Counted from the first letter of the stretch, positions 1-11,795 are shown. The stretch is DNA of 64,000 nt from Tridacna crocea (GCA_943736015.1 OX031071.1:31280619-31344618); one strand, 5' to 3'. Notes: generated from the letters alone by a model not told the origin. Made by a program: numbers and translations.

Positions 1-99
1 AATACTAAGACAGACTTAAGGTACTTACGTCCTAACAATACTAAGACAGACTTAAGGTACTTACGTAAATAGTGTAGGTTAGACTCGTTCCCAACAATA
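1..99. repeat. Minisatellite, left part (59-bp unit)
   Basis: Two partial units share the core CTTAAGGTACTTACGT. The second unit (37-95) is 59 bp and closely matches the units at 5394-5500. The array is cut at position 99/100 by the 5.3-kb TIR element, so this is the left half of a split array. Confidence 0.85.
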
Positions 100-744
100 G
101 GGTCCGAAAGTCTCGTCACGTGACCGCGAGAGTTCATCACTTCCGGGATCGACCGTAAATTTATTGCCTTTACATCACAGTATGTTGAGAGATACACGAA
201 GCAATTACGAATGATGAAGTAAGATTTAAGAAGTCCGAGCAATTTGAAAATTTCGGTAGTCGATCAGAGAACGATATGTGACTATGAATACGCCACAGTA
301 AAGAAGAGACCGTGTTCAGCGCAGGTAAACAGGTTGATGGTTCAACCTACTTTCGGTTTCGTATTCAATAGAATCATGCTTTTTTGACAGAGTTAAATCA
401 AAAAAGGTGAATCACGTTTCTTTCACAAAACTACAGCTGTGTGAAGGCATAAAATGAAAGCAAAAGTACGACACAAGACGTTTTAAAGCAGATATTTATA
501 GATCTATTTGTAATCCGCAATTTGCCGAGGGTGATCGTGCAGCGAGATCTACGTTGAGCCGCTGTTAATTTCAGCCTTAGGTAATATTCAAGTATTTTCA
601 AGACAGCCACTCCAGTATTATGTCTTTAAATATCAAATATAAGAGAGATCAAATTCAAGATCAGACTGCATGTTCATTGCAATCTGATCTAGATCGACAC
701 TTTGTTGAAAAGTATGTAATTATCTTCTTAGCACAAGACAGAAT

Positions 745-964
745 CTTTGACTGATCCAAATTAAAAGGATTTGCAGATGACAATTAATGCCGTATAGAAT
801 AAAGATCTAGTACTCAAATGATGGAAATTTATTTGAGAGGGTAGAAAATATTATTGGAAAAGGAAAAAAATGCTGGTTACCAGCATTTAATCCTTTTCCT
901 ACAATGTTTTCATAAGGCTTCCTCCGGGTCTTTAAAAATCAGGATTGTGTTGTAAAGGATTAAT
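745..964 (-). mobile_element. TTAA-MITE copy, left end decayed
   Basis: The central hairpin is recognisable at about 845-905 and the end GTAAAGGATTAA closes the right side. The opposite TIR has lost its CCC...TTACC motif. Orientation is reverse relative to the reference copy at 19481-19707. Confidence 0.7.
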
Positions 965-1100
965 TGTGCTTCAAAAGCCAAGGGTCATTTAAGAAAAATG
1001 CAGTATGCTTGTTCACCATGCACACTGAATATTACCTTTGTGCATAGTACTTTGGAAAGATACCCATGACCAATTGCACTAACTGGCACATGAATGAAAT

Positions 1101-1460
1101 GTTTAACCCTTTCTGTACAGAAAACAGTTTATGAAAACAATATGGAAATAAGTGAAAATGCTGGTAACCAGACCAGCATGTCTTCTTTTTCTTAGGGTAT
1201 TATCAACCATTCCATAAATAAATTTCAACTTTATAGCCACTCTTACATTTTTGTCTGCTAGTGCTTTCAATTTGTACAAGTCATTTACCCTAGTGCTTTC
1301 AAGGAAGAAGCCTTTTGATAACATCGTTGGTAAAGGAGAAAATGCTGGTTACCATCATTTCCTCCCTTTTCCACAATGTTTTCTACTCATTCAAAGACAA
1401 ATTCCATTCTTCCAGCCCCATTTAAATTGTTGTTTCCTAATGTTTTCAATTGGAAAAGTT
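1101..1460 (+). mobile_element. Two abutting decayed TTAA-MITEs
   Basis: The first runs from TTAACCCTTTCTG at about 1103 through a degraded hairpin (ATGCTGGTAACCAG) to about 1285. The second contributes a second hairpin at 1312-1385 and the right-side GTTTTCAATTGG tail. They share no intact internal end, so one probably inserted into or recombined with the other. Confidence 0.6.
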
Positions 1461-1521
1461 TAGGATCTGTCCTGTGATAAAGAATTAAGCAATTTTTGCT
1501 CTACTTAGCTGAAAACTTGTA

Positions 1522-2332
1522 CAGTGCACTCCGGATACAGCGAGATCGCAGGGACAAGACGTATTACCTCGTTGTAACCGGGTTTCGTTATAACCAAATC
1601 AGAAATTAAACATCGTAAGGATACAGACTTTCATAATGTTTAGTTTCGTTTACACCGGAAGTAGCTAATTACCTTCTTTTTAAAGAGCATACAAAGACAG
1701 ATAACTCTATCGATTTACTGTACAGTGTATTATATGTATTTACGAGATATTTACATGAATGTTAGCATTCTAAAAATTAAATATACACCTATCTGAAGAA
1801 TGCTATTATTTTAGATTGCCTTTTTTGTTTTTGACTTTATTCTCCAGTAATTGTTCAATACTCGCTAAGTTTGAAAATGTGCTCTGATCGATGTCCGACT
1901 CGCACTCAAAGAACCGGCGTTAAGTTTTCAATTCATCCATCAGAAATGGTCAGTAATAAGCTGCATGTGTAAACTGCTAAAAATATGTGTGATAACATTT
2001 AACCACCTACGGATCAATTTAGCCCGTAGTGCAAACATAAACCAAAACGCGACAATAGTTTAATGTTAAACAGTTAATCCGATAATTATTCGATAATTGC
2101 CTTGCATGGTGACAAACTAATGCAGATGACGTATTTTATCAATGGACCTCGTTGTAAGGTGGGAAATTTACGTTGGGGGCCTGGACTATTTTTACGTTAT
2201 CGCCGTAACCGATCTCGTTCTACGCGGTATAAAATAAAAGAAAAAAAGAAGGGATTCTGCAGGGACTTAGCAAGATTTACGTTATAAGCGGTATCTCGTT
2301 GAAAGCGATCTCGTAATATGTGGAGCGGACTG
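1522..2332. mobile_element. pogo/Tigger-like non-autonomous element, 811 bp
   Basis: The element begins CAGTGCACTCC and ends, inverted, with CAGTCCGCTCC. Both TIRs continue to a shared CGAGATCGC, and TA lies immediately outside each end (1520-1521, 2333-2334). CAG ends with TA duplication are typical of the pogo branch of Tc1/mariner. The interior has several CTCGTT(G/A)TAA blocks, which are also common in Tigger-type MITEs. No transposase is encoded. It lies inside the 100-5391 element. Confidence 0.65.
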
Positions 2333-2334
2333 TA

Positions 2335-3196
2335 TTAAGAAATACTATACATGTATTTACAAACGTCTCTTCCTAATATACTTTCAGAGCTTTCTCCGGC
2401 TAGAAGAATGACACCAAAAAAGGAACCATGATTCCAAGACAACTGCACCTTACAGGGACCACATGTTATGCAATATGGTTCTCATATATGTATAATTGGA
2501 CATGCAGTCATTTAAACATTTAATTAAAGAAAAATAGTGCTGTATAGTATTAATTTTCTATGTTTACCATCTTTGCACGGCAAAGAAGTTCATGCTAGTA
2601 TTTACCGGTACTGCTCAATAGTGAAAAGGGTATTAAAATCCTAACCGAGAAATGACACTAAATTAAAATAGCATTGCAGTAGACTGCTTTTGAAAATATT
2701 GTGATCAAATATGTTGCTCACAGTCAGCAATATCTATTTGCCATAATGTTTTCATCTCATTCTTTCAATTATTTTTCTCCATTTGCCTCAGATTTTATCT
2801 AGTGTTAAAAGTAAAGTAAGGTTTCATGACTTTGTTAAATAAAGGACAAGCAATATTCTTGTTTATGTTTAGAACAAAATCCTTAATGCTCCTTGAAGAG
2901 TGAAAGCAATATACATGTAGTAAAATTCAGTCATTGACATTGTGTGGAAAAAGAAATTTCGTTACATACAAGTCTTATTAGCTGCACAAAATTAATAGTC
3001 CCTTGAAAACATTGTGAGAAATGACAAATTAAGAAACAATTTTGCATTTTTTAACAATATTTTTTTCTGAAGCAGAAATTTGCTTCATCAAGGGACCCAA
3101 ATAACATGAGAATAATGCAAAAGTGTTTTGTTACTACAAATGTAATAAAGATAAATATCTACAAAACTTTTAAGATTTCTCATGTTTATTTTGTTT
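2335..3196. other. Non-coding stretch
   Basis: AT-rich interior of the 5.3-kb element; no open frame, TIR pair or SINE promoter was seen. Confidence 0.5.
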
Positions 3197-3405
3197 AATC
3201 TTTACCAACTGATAAAACTCTGCACTTCTTCAAATTCAAAGCATTTGCAGACAATTGATTGATTTTGACTCACATTTTGCAATTTACCTATTAAAAGGTA
3301 GAAAACATTGTGTTGAAAGTAAAAATTATTAGTTGTCTTTTCACACAATGTCTCCTAAAGTCTTTTTCTGCAGGGTTGTTAAAACTCAGGACTTTTTGGT
3401 AAACA
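3197..3405 (-). mobile_element. Decayed TTAA-MITE
   Basis: It starts near TTTAATCTTTACCAAC, keeps AAAGCATTTGCAGAC and a broken hairpin (GAAAACATTGTG ... CACACAATG), and ends in TTTGGTAAA. The decay suggests an old insertion. Confidence 0.6.
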
Positions 3406-3744
3406 CTTACAAGTCACCAAAAATAATAAAATTGCTTCTGAAACATATTTGGAGCACAAAACTTCAGAAGCATCCTTGTGAATGTGAAAAAAATTAATCA
3501 AGGAGTAAAGCTTGAGTATTCGTTAAATCATGTCAAAATCAGACATTACTTATTTTGACCAATTTGTCCTTAGGTAAAAATGTTTTCAAAATTGGTCTGC
3601 TGCAAGACATAAAAAGTTATCTACAGGAGACAGACCACTGACCCCTTTATCTACTGGTATAAAATTACTGGGCTGTCTCTGGTCCAACAACACTTGCAAG
3701 GATGAATTAAACAAGGGCTATATAAGAAGACATGCAACCATTTT

Positions 3745-4150
3745 AATATTTTAACATTTAACAAAATTTTCATCATGTCTATTTTGAAAGCAAAGTTGGA
3801 GGATGAAACATTTTAGCCTAAATGAAAGGAAACGTGAGAAATGTATAAAAAGCTGATGACCAGCTTTTTTCTCATCTTCCTTCAATGTTTTCAAAAGCCC
3901 TCTGCTTCAGGGTAATGAGGAACAAAATTGTTTGGTAAAGGGTTAACTCACAGAACAAAATTTCGAGTGGGTCAAGCCGAGAGGATTAGCAGGTGATATG
4001 CAAATGAACTGTTGAAATTTGTTTTTGAATGGGTGCAAAACACCGCAGAAAAAATGATTTCCAATATTTTCTCTTTTTCTCATATTTATTGTCCTGGCTT
4101 CCCTCCCCCTGGCTGTTTTGACTCAAGCTTTTTTGATAAAGAGCCAACAA
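3745..4150 (-). mobile_element. Two very decayed TTAA-MITE remnants
   Basis: A first copy ends at GGTAAAGGGTTAA (about 3936-3947), with a residual stem around AGCTGATGACCAGCT. A second, weaker copy runs from that TTAA to about 4140. Assignment of the second rests on spacing and fragments of the stem only. Confidence 0.4.
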
Positions 4151-5340
4151 GATGCCTATTCTTCTAAGTAGAAGAAAATGTCCTGCAAATCATAACTTGT
4201 GTAGTACATCCTGTTGCATCTGCTGTCATTTGGACAGTCATGAATTAATCTTCTGTTTTATTGGTTTGGCATTTCCAATGAGTCTAAAGTAGGTGATGTT
4301 TCATGTGGCACTGTACAGATGTTTTGGACAGTTATTGTGTTTGTTAGGATTTCATGGCCTATTTGCCCTCCTGCAAAAAAAACAGGCTAAAGCAATGTAT
4401 TCAAATAGACTTTCTGCAGAATAGATCATTTCATCATTAGAAACATTACACTTGTAAAGGCTACATCAAAATAGGCAAGCACAAGTACTGATTCTGAGTA
4501 TTCAAATAGTCCACAATTCCTTGTTATAACCCTCTAAGTGCCTTTGACCACTTTAGTTGCTTTTGTGATCAATCATACAATCATGACTAGACTTTAGATA
4601 GTATGCAGTCTGGTCTCTGATCTACATTGATCGCTTTACTAAGACTGTCCAGACGAGGGCAACTTCAGCATTATTCTCACGATCTTATTTATAGAATGTT
4701 CACGCGTCTTTTATTTATTCCGTGCTCTTTAAAGGGTTAAGCTCATATACCTAGTTTTGAACTAGAAATGATGAATTTAACTGAAAATAATTCCAGATAA
4801 GATGCCAAAATAGGTTTTGAAGCCAATAATTCACGACCAGTTTAGAATGGCTGCTTAAGGCAATTCAATGAATAAAATGAGGCCGAATAATTCCAACTGT
4901 CATTACCGGCAACATTCAATATGGTGCAAAGGAGACTTGGGTGCGAAACTGCAGTGGTGCGAAACGTATCAAAAACGCTTTATGTTTCTAAACGCCCCTG
5001 AAGACGCGATATGAGTGCATTTCTAGAATGAAATGCTAAAAAAACATTATTTTATTGCCATAACTAGGTTAGTTTGACCTTCTGAGATCAGAAATCGACC
5101 GAGTACATGTCCATTGCAAGGATGTACGAAAACTGGGTTACGGATTTTCGCTTATTTCCACGGCCTGTATTTAAATCACAAAATTATTTCTAAACAATAT
5201 TTTAACCCTTACCAACATCTATCATCTCCAGTTTTTCCTCTCCAAACCCATTTTTGAGAATTTGAATAATATACACATCGGTGTTGCGTCACGAATGTCG
5301 GTACATGCATAAGCAAAATAGTGGAAAAAATCTCAATATA
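4151..5340. other. Non-coding stretch
   Basis: No gene or clear element was recognised. A weak CAGTCTG/GATC palindrome occurs at about 4565-4640, like the small palindromes listed in the findings. Confidence 0.4.
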
Positions 5341-5393
5341 GCGACCAGTGCCCCCGGAAGTGCATTTCATCCAAACGAGACTTGCAGACCCTA

Positions 5394-5500
5394 TACCGAG
5401 ACAGCCTTAAGGTACTTACGTAAATAGTGTAGATTAGACTCTTTCCCAACAATACCGAGACAGCCTTAAGGTACTTACGTAAATAGTATAGATTAGACTA
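5394..5500. repeat. Minisatellite, right part (59-bp unit)
   Basis: Almost two full units, each with CCGAGACAGCCTTAAGG and ending in AGTGTAGATTAGACT. It continues the array interrupted at position 99, and the second junction supplies the uninterrupted reference for the insertion site of the 5.3-kb element. Confidence 0.85.
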
Positions 5501-6631
5501 CACAAAGCGTACAGTCTATTTCTGAGTCTACACTGTCCGTTTTCCCGGTTTTGCAAACATTGATTTCCATGCATTGACCATAATTTAGTCAGTGTTACAT
5601 TGGATTTGTTCCTCTCACATCGCAGAACATTGGTTCGACTTTGTAAGACAGCGGTCAAAGATTTGTGGACCACCAACCACGATTAATCGCGGAAATATTG
5701 CAAAGGACGGAATAGGATTTTTGGGTTATAAATAAACCGATATGCTTGAAGTATCGTTGTGAGAGAATGCTTCTTTTTCTACAATGTTACCGAAATCGTC
5801 GACTTTGATGAAAAACTAGGTACATTTATATATATGAGCCATGCTCTGGTAAATGGGGGCTTAGATCGTGGACTGTGCAGGGTGACCGACTCAATCATGA
5901 GGTACAGTGGTCCTTGAACATACAGAAAATTGACCAAGAGCGAAAACTTTCAGCCCAGGTTAGCCTTCGTGGAGTGTACAGGCTGATCTGGGTTGATACT
6001 TTTCGCCATAGTATACATTAAGCCTTCTTTTCTTAGAGCATGACACATATAGATCTAGAGTAAGTGGCAAACCTAGTCCATTCTGTACAGCAGCTCAAAA
6101 GTATTGATGCCATCTTAATGAATGACGTCGTAGTGTGACGTCATATTGTATGGAGGGGAATATTCGCCAAAATTCTATTTGTCTACATGACATTCTTATT
6201 TGTGCAAATTACATGCCGATTTGTTTTCTTTCTTACATCTTACTTGTATATTAGGCTACATCTCATGCGTCATTATTGCTAGTTCATGATTTTGATGCTA
6301 ATTCTATTTGTCTTCTTTGGGTGTGTATTCCATAAAGTTGTTATTTAGTAATGCGTACTTCTATTGATTTTGTCCTTCTTGACAATATGAATTTCATTCA
6401 TCTTACTTCTTTATTCCGAAAATTGTTTTTGTTTCCTATGTCTGTTTTGCTTATCATTAGAATGCTGCATTCTTCTTGTTTGTGCATATTCTGGCAAAAA
6501 CTAGGCGGTTTTCTGATAATATTGAGGTGAAAACTATGTTACGTAGTTGAAATAAGACGAACGAAGTAGTCACTATCAAGAATAGCATTTACATGCATAC
6601 GACAAGTCATATTATGATACCAGAGGGCGCT
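5501..6631. other. Intergenic, no gene seen
   Basis: No supported coding region. Two TGACGT motifs (about 6123 and 6137) form a CRE-like pair. A short imperfect palindrome of the type CAGGTTAGCC...GGCTGATCTGGG lies near 5955-5995. Confidence 0.4.
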
Positions 6632-6636
6632 TTTAT

Positions 6637-6673
6637 ACGGGCGGAAAGGCCGCGAAGCGGCCTTGGAGCCCGT
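6637..6673. repeat. GC-rich terminal hairpin of left arm
   Basis: ACGGGC pairs with GCCCGT and AAGGCCGC with GCGGCCTT around a GAA loop, with a short internal bulge. The same hairpin is at 24155-24191 in the right arm. It stands out sharply from the AT-rich surroundings. Confidence 0.85.
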
Positions 6674-6749
6674 CTATAGGTAACACGTATGTGTACCAGT
6701 CTACAAAATCCCACTAGGCTAGGGAAAAAAAAAATTCCGAGAAGTTGCA

Positions 6750-7160
6750 ATGACGTACAGGGAATATCTCGGTTTTCTAGGTGCGGTTACAATGGTAGAG
6801 TCACGCGCAAATTTCTTTCGAAAAGGTGGGGGGGACCGTAAACATCACTCGGGAAATATCGGCGATTTGGTTTACACATATTGGACGTGTCTGGGATCTC
6901 TTGCATATTCGAATATCTGTCCCCAAATCAATGTAAATTTGCATCACAGCAGCCATCTGTCATTAACAATGGATAGAGAAATTTCTTTTGCCGAATTTAA
7001 TGAAGTTTTGAGTAAAGTCAATGTACAGAATACGTGTTCGAGAGATTCCGGTTCATGTTACGGAAATGGCCGAGTGACGAGAGTGTTTACCAATGGATAC
7101 GGGATTTCCCAGAGCTTTCCATACCGGCATTGCACTTCAGTAGCCCTTGGCCTTACCCAG
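6750..7160 (+). CDS. Possible first exon in left arm, unknown product
   Basis: An open frame starting MTYREYLGFLGAV runs to TTACCCAG and meets GTAAGATAAG at 7161, a strong 5' splice-site consensus. No domain is recognised. A second frame across the last part, containing KWPSDESVYQW and FPELSIPALHF, is also open, so the true frame is uncertain and a frameshift is possible. The inner ATG at 6969 (MDREISFAEFNEVLSKVN) is an alternative start. The region is less AT-rich than the rest of the arm, as expected for an exon or promoter-proximal DNA. No downstream exon was found in the arm. Confidence 0.35.
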
Positions 7161-7494
7161 GTAAGATAAGAATGTCGGTGCTTTATCTTTTAACTTTCTA
7201 AATGTTTATTTTGCCATCATCACTTTCATGAACATACGCGCCTGCAAACTTGCAAATAAACATGTAAAGAAGGGAAGCGACTCTACGCAAATTATCTAAT
7301 GACCACCATTTTCTTACACGGTATGTATTTTCCTACATGTATGTTGTTGCAACTACACGCTAGACTTGTGTAATTTCTGTAAGCAAAAAAAATGTAACAC
7401 GATTATTGCAGTTATTGCACTGTTTGCATAGGTACTGGTACTGAGAAAGCCTGGAGTTGATGACGATATTGAAATTGGTTTTCGTGCACCATGA

Positions 7495-7598
7495 AACACA
7501 GCTCAGGTCACCAGTATTTTCTCCTTTACCCACAATGTTTTCATAAGCCTTCTCTCATAGGGTTATTTAAAGTCAGGATTGTGTGGGGAAGGGGTTAA
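7495..7598 (-). mobile_element. Half TTAA-MITE
   Basis: Only the distal half remains: the stem from CACCAGTATTTTCTCC through CACAATGTTTTC to the end GGGGTTAA. The same half occurs at 23238-23340, so the truncation predates the inverted duplication. Confidence 0.7.
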
Positions 7599-7864
7599 GA
7601 GTTTACATCTGCACCAATCTGAATGTCTACAAATAAAAACATTGTGACAAGTACAGATAAGCCTACTATTTTCTCCTTTGTCACAATGTTTTCAATAAGG
7701 ATGCAGAGGCAGGGGAAAAAAAGCCATGTCTTGAATTTTGTTGATCTCCAAATAATTTTATAACTAGCCCAGGTTGATGAAATCATATTTTTTGATTTTC
7801 AAAGCCACCCCAAACTTCAATATCTCATGACTGAATATATATCTAGATCTGGTATGACTTTTTT

Positions 7865-8091
7865 TTAACTCTTTACCACACAATCCCGACTCTTCACATC
7901 CCCGGGAAAACAGCCTTTTGAAAACATTGTGGCAAAGGAGAAAATGCTGGTAACCAGCATTTTCTTCCTTTCTCACAATATTTTGTACTCTTCCAAAAAC
8001 AAATTTCAATTTTTGAGCAACATTTATTTTGTTGTTTGCAAATACATTCAGTTTTGGCTGTCTACAATTTTGTCATTTGGTAAAGAGTTAA
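7865..8091 (+). mobile_element. TTAA-MITE, full length
   Basis: TTAA-flanked, 227 bp, with both TIRs (CTCTTTACCACAC and GTAAAGAG) and a nearly complete hairpin. Its counterpart in the other arm is 22742-22967. Confidence 0.9.
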
Positions 8092-9198
8092 CAGTGTTTT
8101 ATGCCATTTTCAACATCATTGAATATAGATCTAGTATGACATTTCTTTAAAAGTGTTTTATGCCATTTTCAACATTATTTCAGACATATAATGGTAACAG
8201 CTAACACATATGAAAGAGAAATATGACAGAATTTATAGAATTGTATTTCCATAAAGTGACAAAAATGCTGTTGAAAGTTGACAGAGGTAAGAATGGTTCA
8301 GAAGTAAGTCATGTAAACAGATAAAATACCAATACATTGTTGTAACTTGTAAGGGATGAGTGATTTATCTTTGATTTTGAACCAGAGATGACAGCAGTCG
8401 TTTCTTTGATGACCGCAAGAAAATAAAATGCATTTTCTCTCCGACATAATCTGTGCAACCTTCAAACAGTTTGGGACAATATTTAGTATGAAAATACAAG
8501 TATAAAATAAGTATGAAATGGATTTAAAATGGCTGAAAAATTAGTGCATGTTTACTCCTTTTCTAGAATCAGATTGGTTCAACTTGAAAGCATTTGCAGG
8601 TGACAAATATGCCTCAAACAATTGGTTTTGTCATTGAAAGGATAGAAAGAAATTTATTTTCAGCAAATTAATTCAATTTTGACAAATCTCAAATTTTGTC
8701 ATAAATTATAGTGAAGAATTTACCATAGAAATGATTTGCAAAGGCCTGTTTGGGGATCTCACATGATCAGTTTTACATGTGGATTATGTGGGATCACATT
8801 CAAATAGTTACAGTGACGTTATTTTCTATCTCATGTAGGTAGACAGATTTCACGACTGAAAAATGACTGTCGCCTTATGCAACCTTTGAAGGGCTACACT
8901 CAGATTGCATTGCTAATGCAGAAAGTTCAAAATGAGCAGTTTTATCTTAAATCCACAGTTTGCTTCTTTGCTAAATATTATGGAAAAACAGCTTTGAAAT
9001 CACAGTATATGCAGCTTTAGTTGAGATGTAGAATATCCATTTTATTTGTTTAGCACGATCAGTATTTCATAAGTAATTCCAACTTGCAGTAGAAAAGTTA
9101 AATTTATACTAGTATACATTGAGCTGCTAGGTTTTGGCAGTACATGTATTTCTTATACTTAACCATAGTATTTTAACCATGCTGTCTGAAAAGGGGCA
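8092..9198. other. Non-coding part of left arm
   Basis: A short direct duplication of TTTTATGCCATTTTCAACAT occurs at about 8096 and 8156. No gene or further element was recognised. Confidence 0.5.
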
Positions 9199-9426
9199 TT
9201 AACCCTTTACCAAACTGCAAAATTTTGTATTGGTCCAAATTGAAAGCATTTGCAGACAACAAAATAAATGTAAATCAAACAATGAAAACTGATTCAGGTA
9301 GTATATAAAACATTGTGGGAAAGGAGGAAATCCTGGCTACCAGCATTTTCTCCTTTTCCCACAATGTTTTCAAAGGTTTTCTTTCTTGGGGTCATTAAAA
9401 GTCGATATTGTGTGATAAAGAGTTAA
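9199..9426 (-). mobile_element. TTAA-MITE, full length
   Basis: TTAA at both ends, internal AAAGCATTTGCAGAC and a good hairpin around 9308-9373. Its counterpart in the other arm is 21407-21634. Confidence 0.9.
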
Positions 9427-9639
9427 TGCATCTGCTAAAAGTATCGACCAAGGTCAGCCTACACAGTCTGTGCAGTCCTCGCAGGCTGACCTGGGTTGAA
9501 ACGTTTTGCTATCAGTCCATTTTCAGCATATCAACGGATCATTCTGCAATCTGATTTATTCAGTTGTTAGACAAAATTGGTTTTAAGGATCCATAATCAT
9601 GATATGACTTGTGTAGTAAAAAGGATCACAGAGAAGCAT

Positions 9640-9850
9640 TAATCCTTCATCAAACAATCCCTGGTTTTATTGAAACTGGGGAAGAAAGTCTTTGAAGACA
9701 TTGTAGGTAAAAGAGAATCGCTTTTTACTGTTAATTTCTCCATTACCACAACATTTTTTTAAACTAAGGAACTTTAGCTCACTGGTATCATTTCTTAATT
9801 TGTCGCCTATAGATGCTTTCAACTTGGATATGTGCAAATCTTGTCACTTG
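9640..9850 (+). mobile_element. Decayed TTAA-MITE
   Basis: CCTTCATCAAACAATCCCTGG starts the copy; the stem is badly eroded and the right end ends near TCACTTGGGATAG. Mirrored at about 20985-21196. Confidence 0.6.
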
Positions 9851-10460
9851 GGATAGTGTTTCTTTTGCCCGAACGATACATTTATTACAAACTATGCCTT
9901 GAAAAAATGTGCCTCAGACATTTTTATTTAGAAAATCCAGTTTAACTGGAATTTTCTTTGACCAAAGTAAAAAGAAAAATAAAGGTCAAGAAATCTTAAT
10001 CTCTGAAAATATATGTAGAATATTGCTCACTTATGTGAAATATGTAATGAGAAATATCTATACCAGAAAAAACTTTGTTTTTTTTTTCTTTAAGCAGGTA
10101 AACATAAGAAGAAGCTCACAGACAACCATGAGCTTTACACAATGACATGCTGCTTCTCTAATATTTCAAAATTTTTATTTCTTTCAGGTGCTTGCATAAA
10201 ATTACAAGTTTGAACATTCTGGAGGCTAGATAAAGAAACAGTCAACTACCAGAGAGTTTGTGAAGTGAAAGTGATTATAGACTAATTAGCCACTCACTAT
10301 ACCATTAGTCAAATTGGACCTTCTTTTAGAACCCTAATCAAAACTGTATGATAAAAGGAGCACTTGCTTGAATATACATTAAAAAGAACACACTGTAGTC
10401 CCTTTTCTCACAAATACTTTTGTTAGCTGTGTTGCAAATCACTCTTTACACAATTATAGC

Positions 10461-10650
10461 TTAACTCTTTACCATATGGAAAATTATAGTCTTGTTCAAA
10501 CTGAAACCAATTGCAAACATCAAAATAAATTAAACTCGACAACTGAAATTTGTTTTGGGAAGGGCAGAGAACAGTGTAAGAAAAGGAGAAAATGCTGATT
10601 ACCAGCAATTTCTTCTTTTCACAAAATGTTTTCAAGAGGCACCTTCCTTA
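10461..10650 (-). mobile_element. TTAA-MITE missing its distal end
   Basis: It begins TTAACTCTTTACC and keeps a mutated hairpin at about 10570-10635, but the last 30-40 bp are replaced by the start of the next MITE copy. The same junction exists in the right arm. Confidence 0.75.
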
Positions 10651-10667
10651 GGGTCTGGGATTTTGCT

Positions 10668-10865
10668 GAACCCATTACCACACAATCCCTACTTTTGACA
10701 ACCCTGATAAAGAAACCTTTAGAAAACATTGTGGGAAAAGGAGAAAATGCTGGTTTTCTACCCTTCCCAAAACAAATTTCAAATTTTCATTCACTTTTAT
10801 TTTGTTGTCTGCAAATGCTTTTGATTTGGACAAGTCCAACATATTATTGTTTGGTAATGGGTTAA
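10668..10865 (+). mobile_element. TTAA-MITE with one hairpin arm deleted
   Basis: The sequence runs from CCCATTACCACACAATCC to TGGTAATGGGTTAA. The 3' arm of the central hairpin is missing: AAATGCTGG is joined directly to TTTTCTACCC. The right-arm counterpart (19940-20170) still has both arms, so the roughly 40-bp loss happened after the duplication. Confidence 0.85.
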
Positions 10866-11477
10866 AGGGTTAATAGACTTCAACCGCAGAATATTGTAAA
10901 AATGCTGCAAAAGGAGGTACATGTAATGTAATTGTCAAAAGCAACTGCTCCTTTTCCAATGTTTATGCAAATAGAATCATTGCAGATTATTTCTCACTTG
11001 TGCTAAAAGATCTAGTTTGTGAGGCATAGTAGCCCAATGTGAGTGGAAGCTCTGTATTTTACCTGTACAGTGTGTACAGTAATGAGTTAAACTGTAATAA
11101 CTGGAAACGAATTGGTCTGCATAATTCTATGTATTATTTAAGAACAAAAAAATGCACTCTATGAAAGAAAAAGAAAGTTGGCTAATAGGTTTTAATCTTA
11201 AACATGTCCTATTACTTTTTCAACCTTGCCCTTGCCTGTTTAACTCAAAGTCCAATGTTGGCACAACCCTGAAGGTATCTGAAAATATTATGTCCTGGTT
11301 CAAAAGTAATAGAAGGCACATAGACATGGATGGTCAAAAAGACAAATTTACAATATTGCTATCATGTGATCTAAAACAAAAGGATTTGTCATAACCCAAA
11401 TACAGTTTTACATGATCACAGCTACTCATGTATCAAAACAGAAAATAATCATGTGTGGTGCATTTAATTTCTGATCT
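10866..11477. other. Non-coding part of left arm with an empty TTAA site
   Basis: TTAA at 11087-11090 (context AATGAG-TTAA-ACTG) is unoccupied here, whereas the homologous position in the right arm holds a complete MITE (19481-19707). An 80-codon open frame at 11152-11394 is conserved in the other arm but has no recognisable product. Confidence 0.7.
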
Positions 11478-11533
11478 GCAGACTTTCTCAATTTGGTTTA
11501 GTCCAAAATTTTGTTGTTTGGGAAAGGGTTAAA
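11478..11533 (+). mobile_element. Terminal fragment of a TTAA-MITE
   Basis: Only the last part is present, TTTAGTCCAAAATTTTG through GGGAAAGGGTTAA. Mirrored at 19033-19095. Confidence 0.6.
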
Positions 11534-11589
11534 CAGTGCTTTTCCTTGTCAAACAATTTTTTCTACTGCAAGTTAATGGAGCCACATAA

Positions 11590-11795
11590 TATCCCTTTAC
11601 CACACTATGATACTTTTAATGTCCCTGAAAGAGAATGCTAGTTACCAGTGTTGTCTTTTTTTTCCACAATGTTTTGTACCCAATCAAAGAAAAATATTTT
11701 TTATGAGCCAAACTGAAACTGTCATCTGCAAAAAATGCTTTCAATTCAGACAAGTCTGAAATTTTGTAGAGTGGTAAAGGATTAGCTGTTAATGC
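11590..11795 (+). mobile_element. TTAA-MITE with reduced hairpin
   Basis: CCCTTTACCACACTATG at the left and GTGGTAAAGGATTA at the right. The 5' hairpin arm is mostly lost, leaving GAATGCTAGTTACCAG and the 3' arm. Mirrored at 18785-18972. Confidence 0.7.

Larger units (their letters stand above)
100..5391. mobile_element. 5.3-kb element with terminal inverted repeats, superfamily unknown
   Basis: The left end GGGTCCGAAAGTCTCGT (100-116) is matched in inverted form at the right end (5375-5391), with two differences. A CACTTCCGGG block repeats in inverted form further in on both sides. The dinucleotide TA flanks each end (98-99 and 5392-5393). The flanking DNA is the same minisatellite on both sides, and an uninterrupted neighbouring unit shows the presumed empty site CCCAACAATACCGAG. 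No transposase frame is visible; the interior holds a pogo-like element and decayed MITEs, so it is a non-autonomous or dead copy. Boundaries are well supported, class is not. Confidence 0.7.

Noticed and set aside
11152-11394. 80-codon open frame conserved in both arms (mate at 19173-19415)
   Set aside because: Conservation is explained by the recent inverted duplication; no domain, no splice context, and differences do not favour silent positions.
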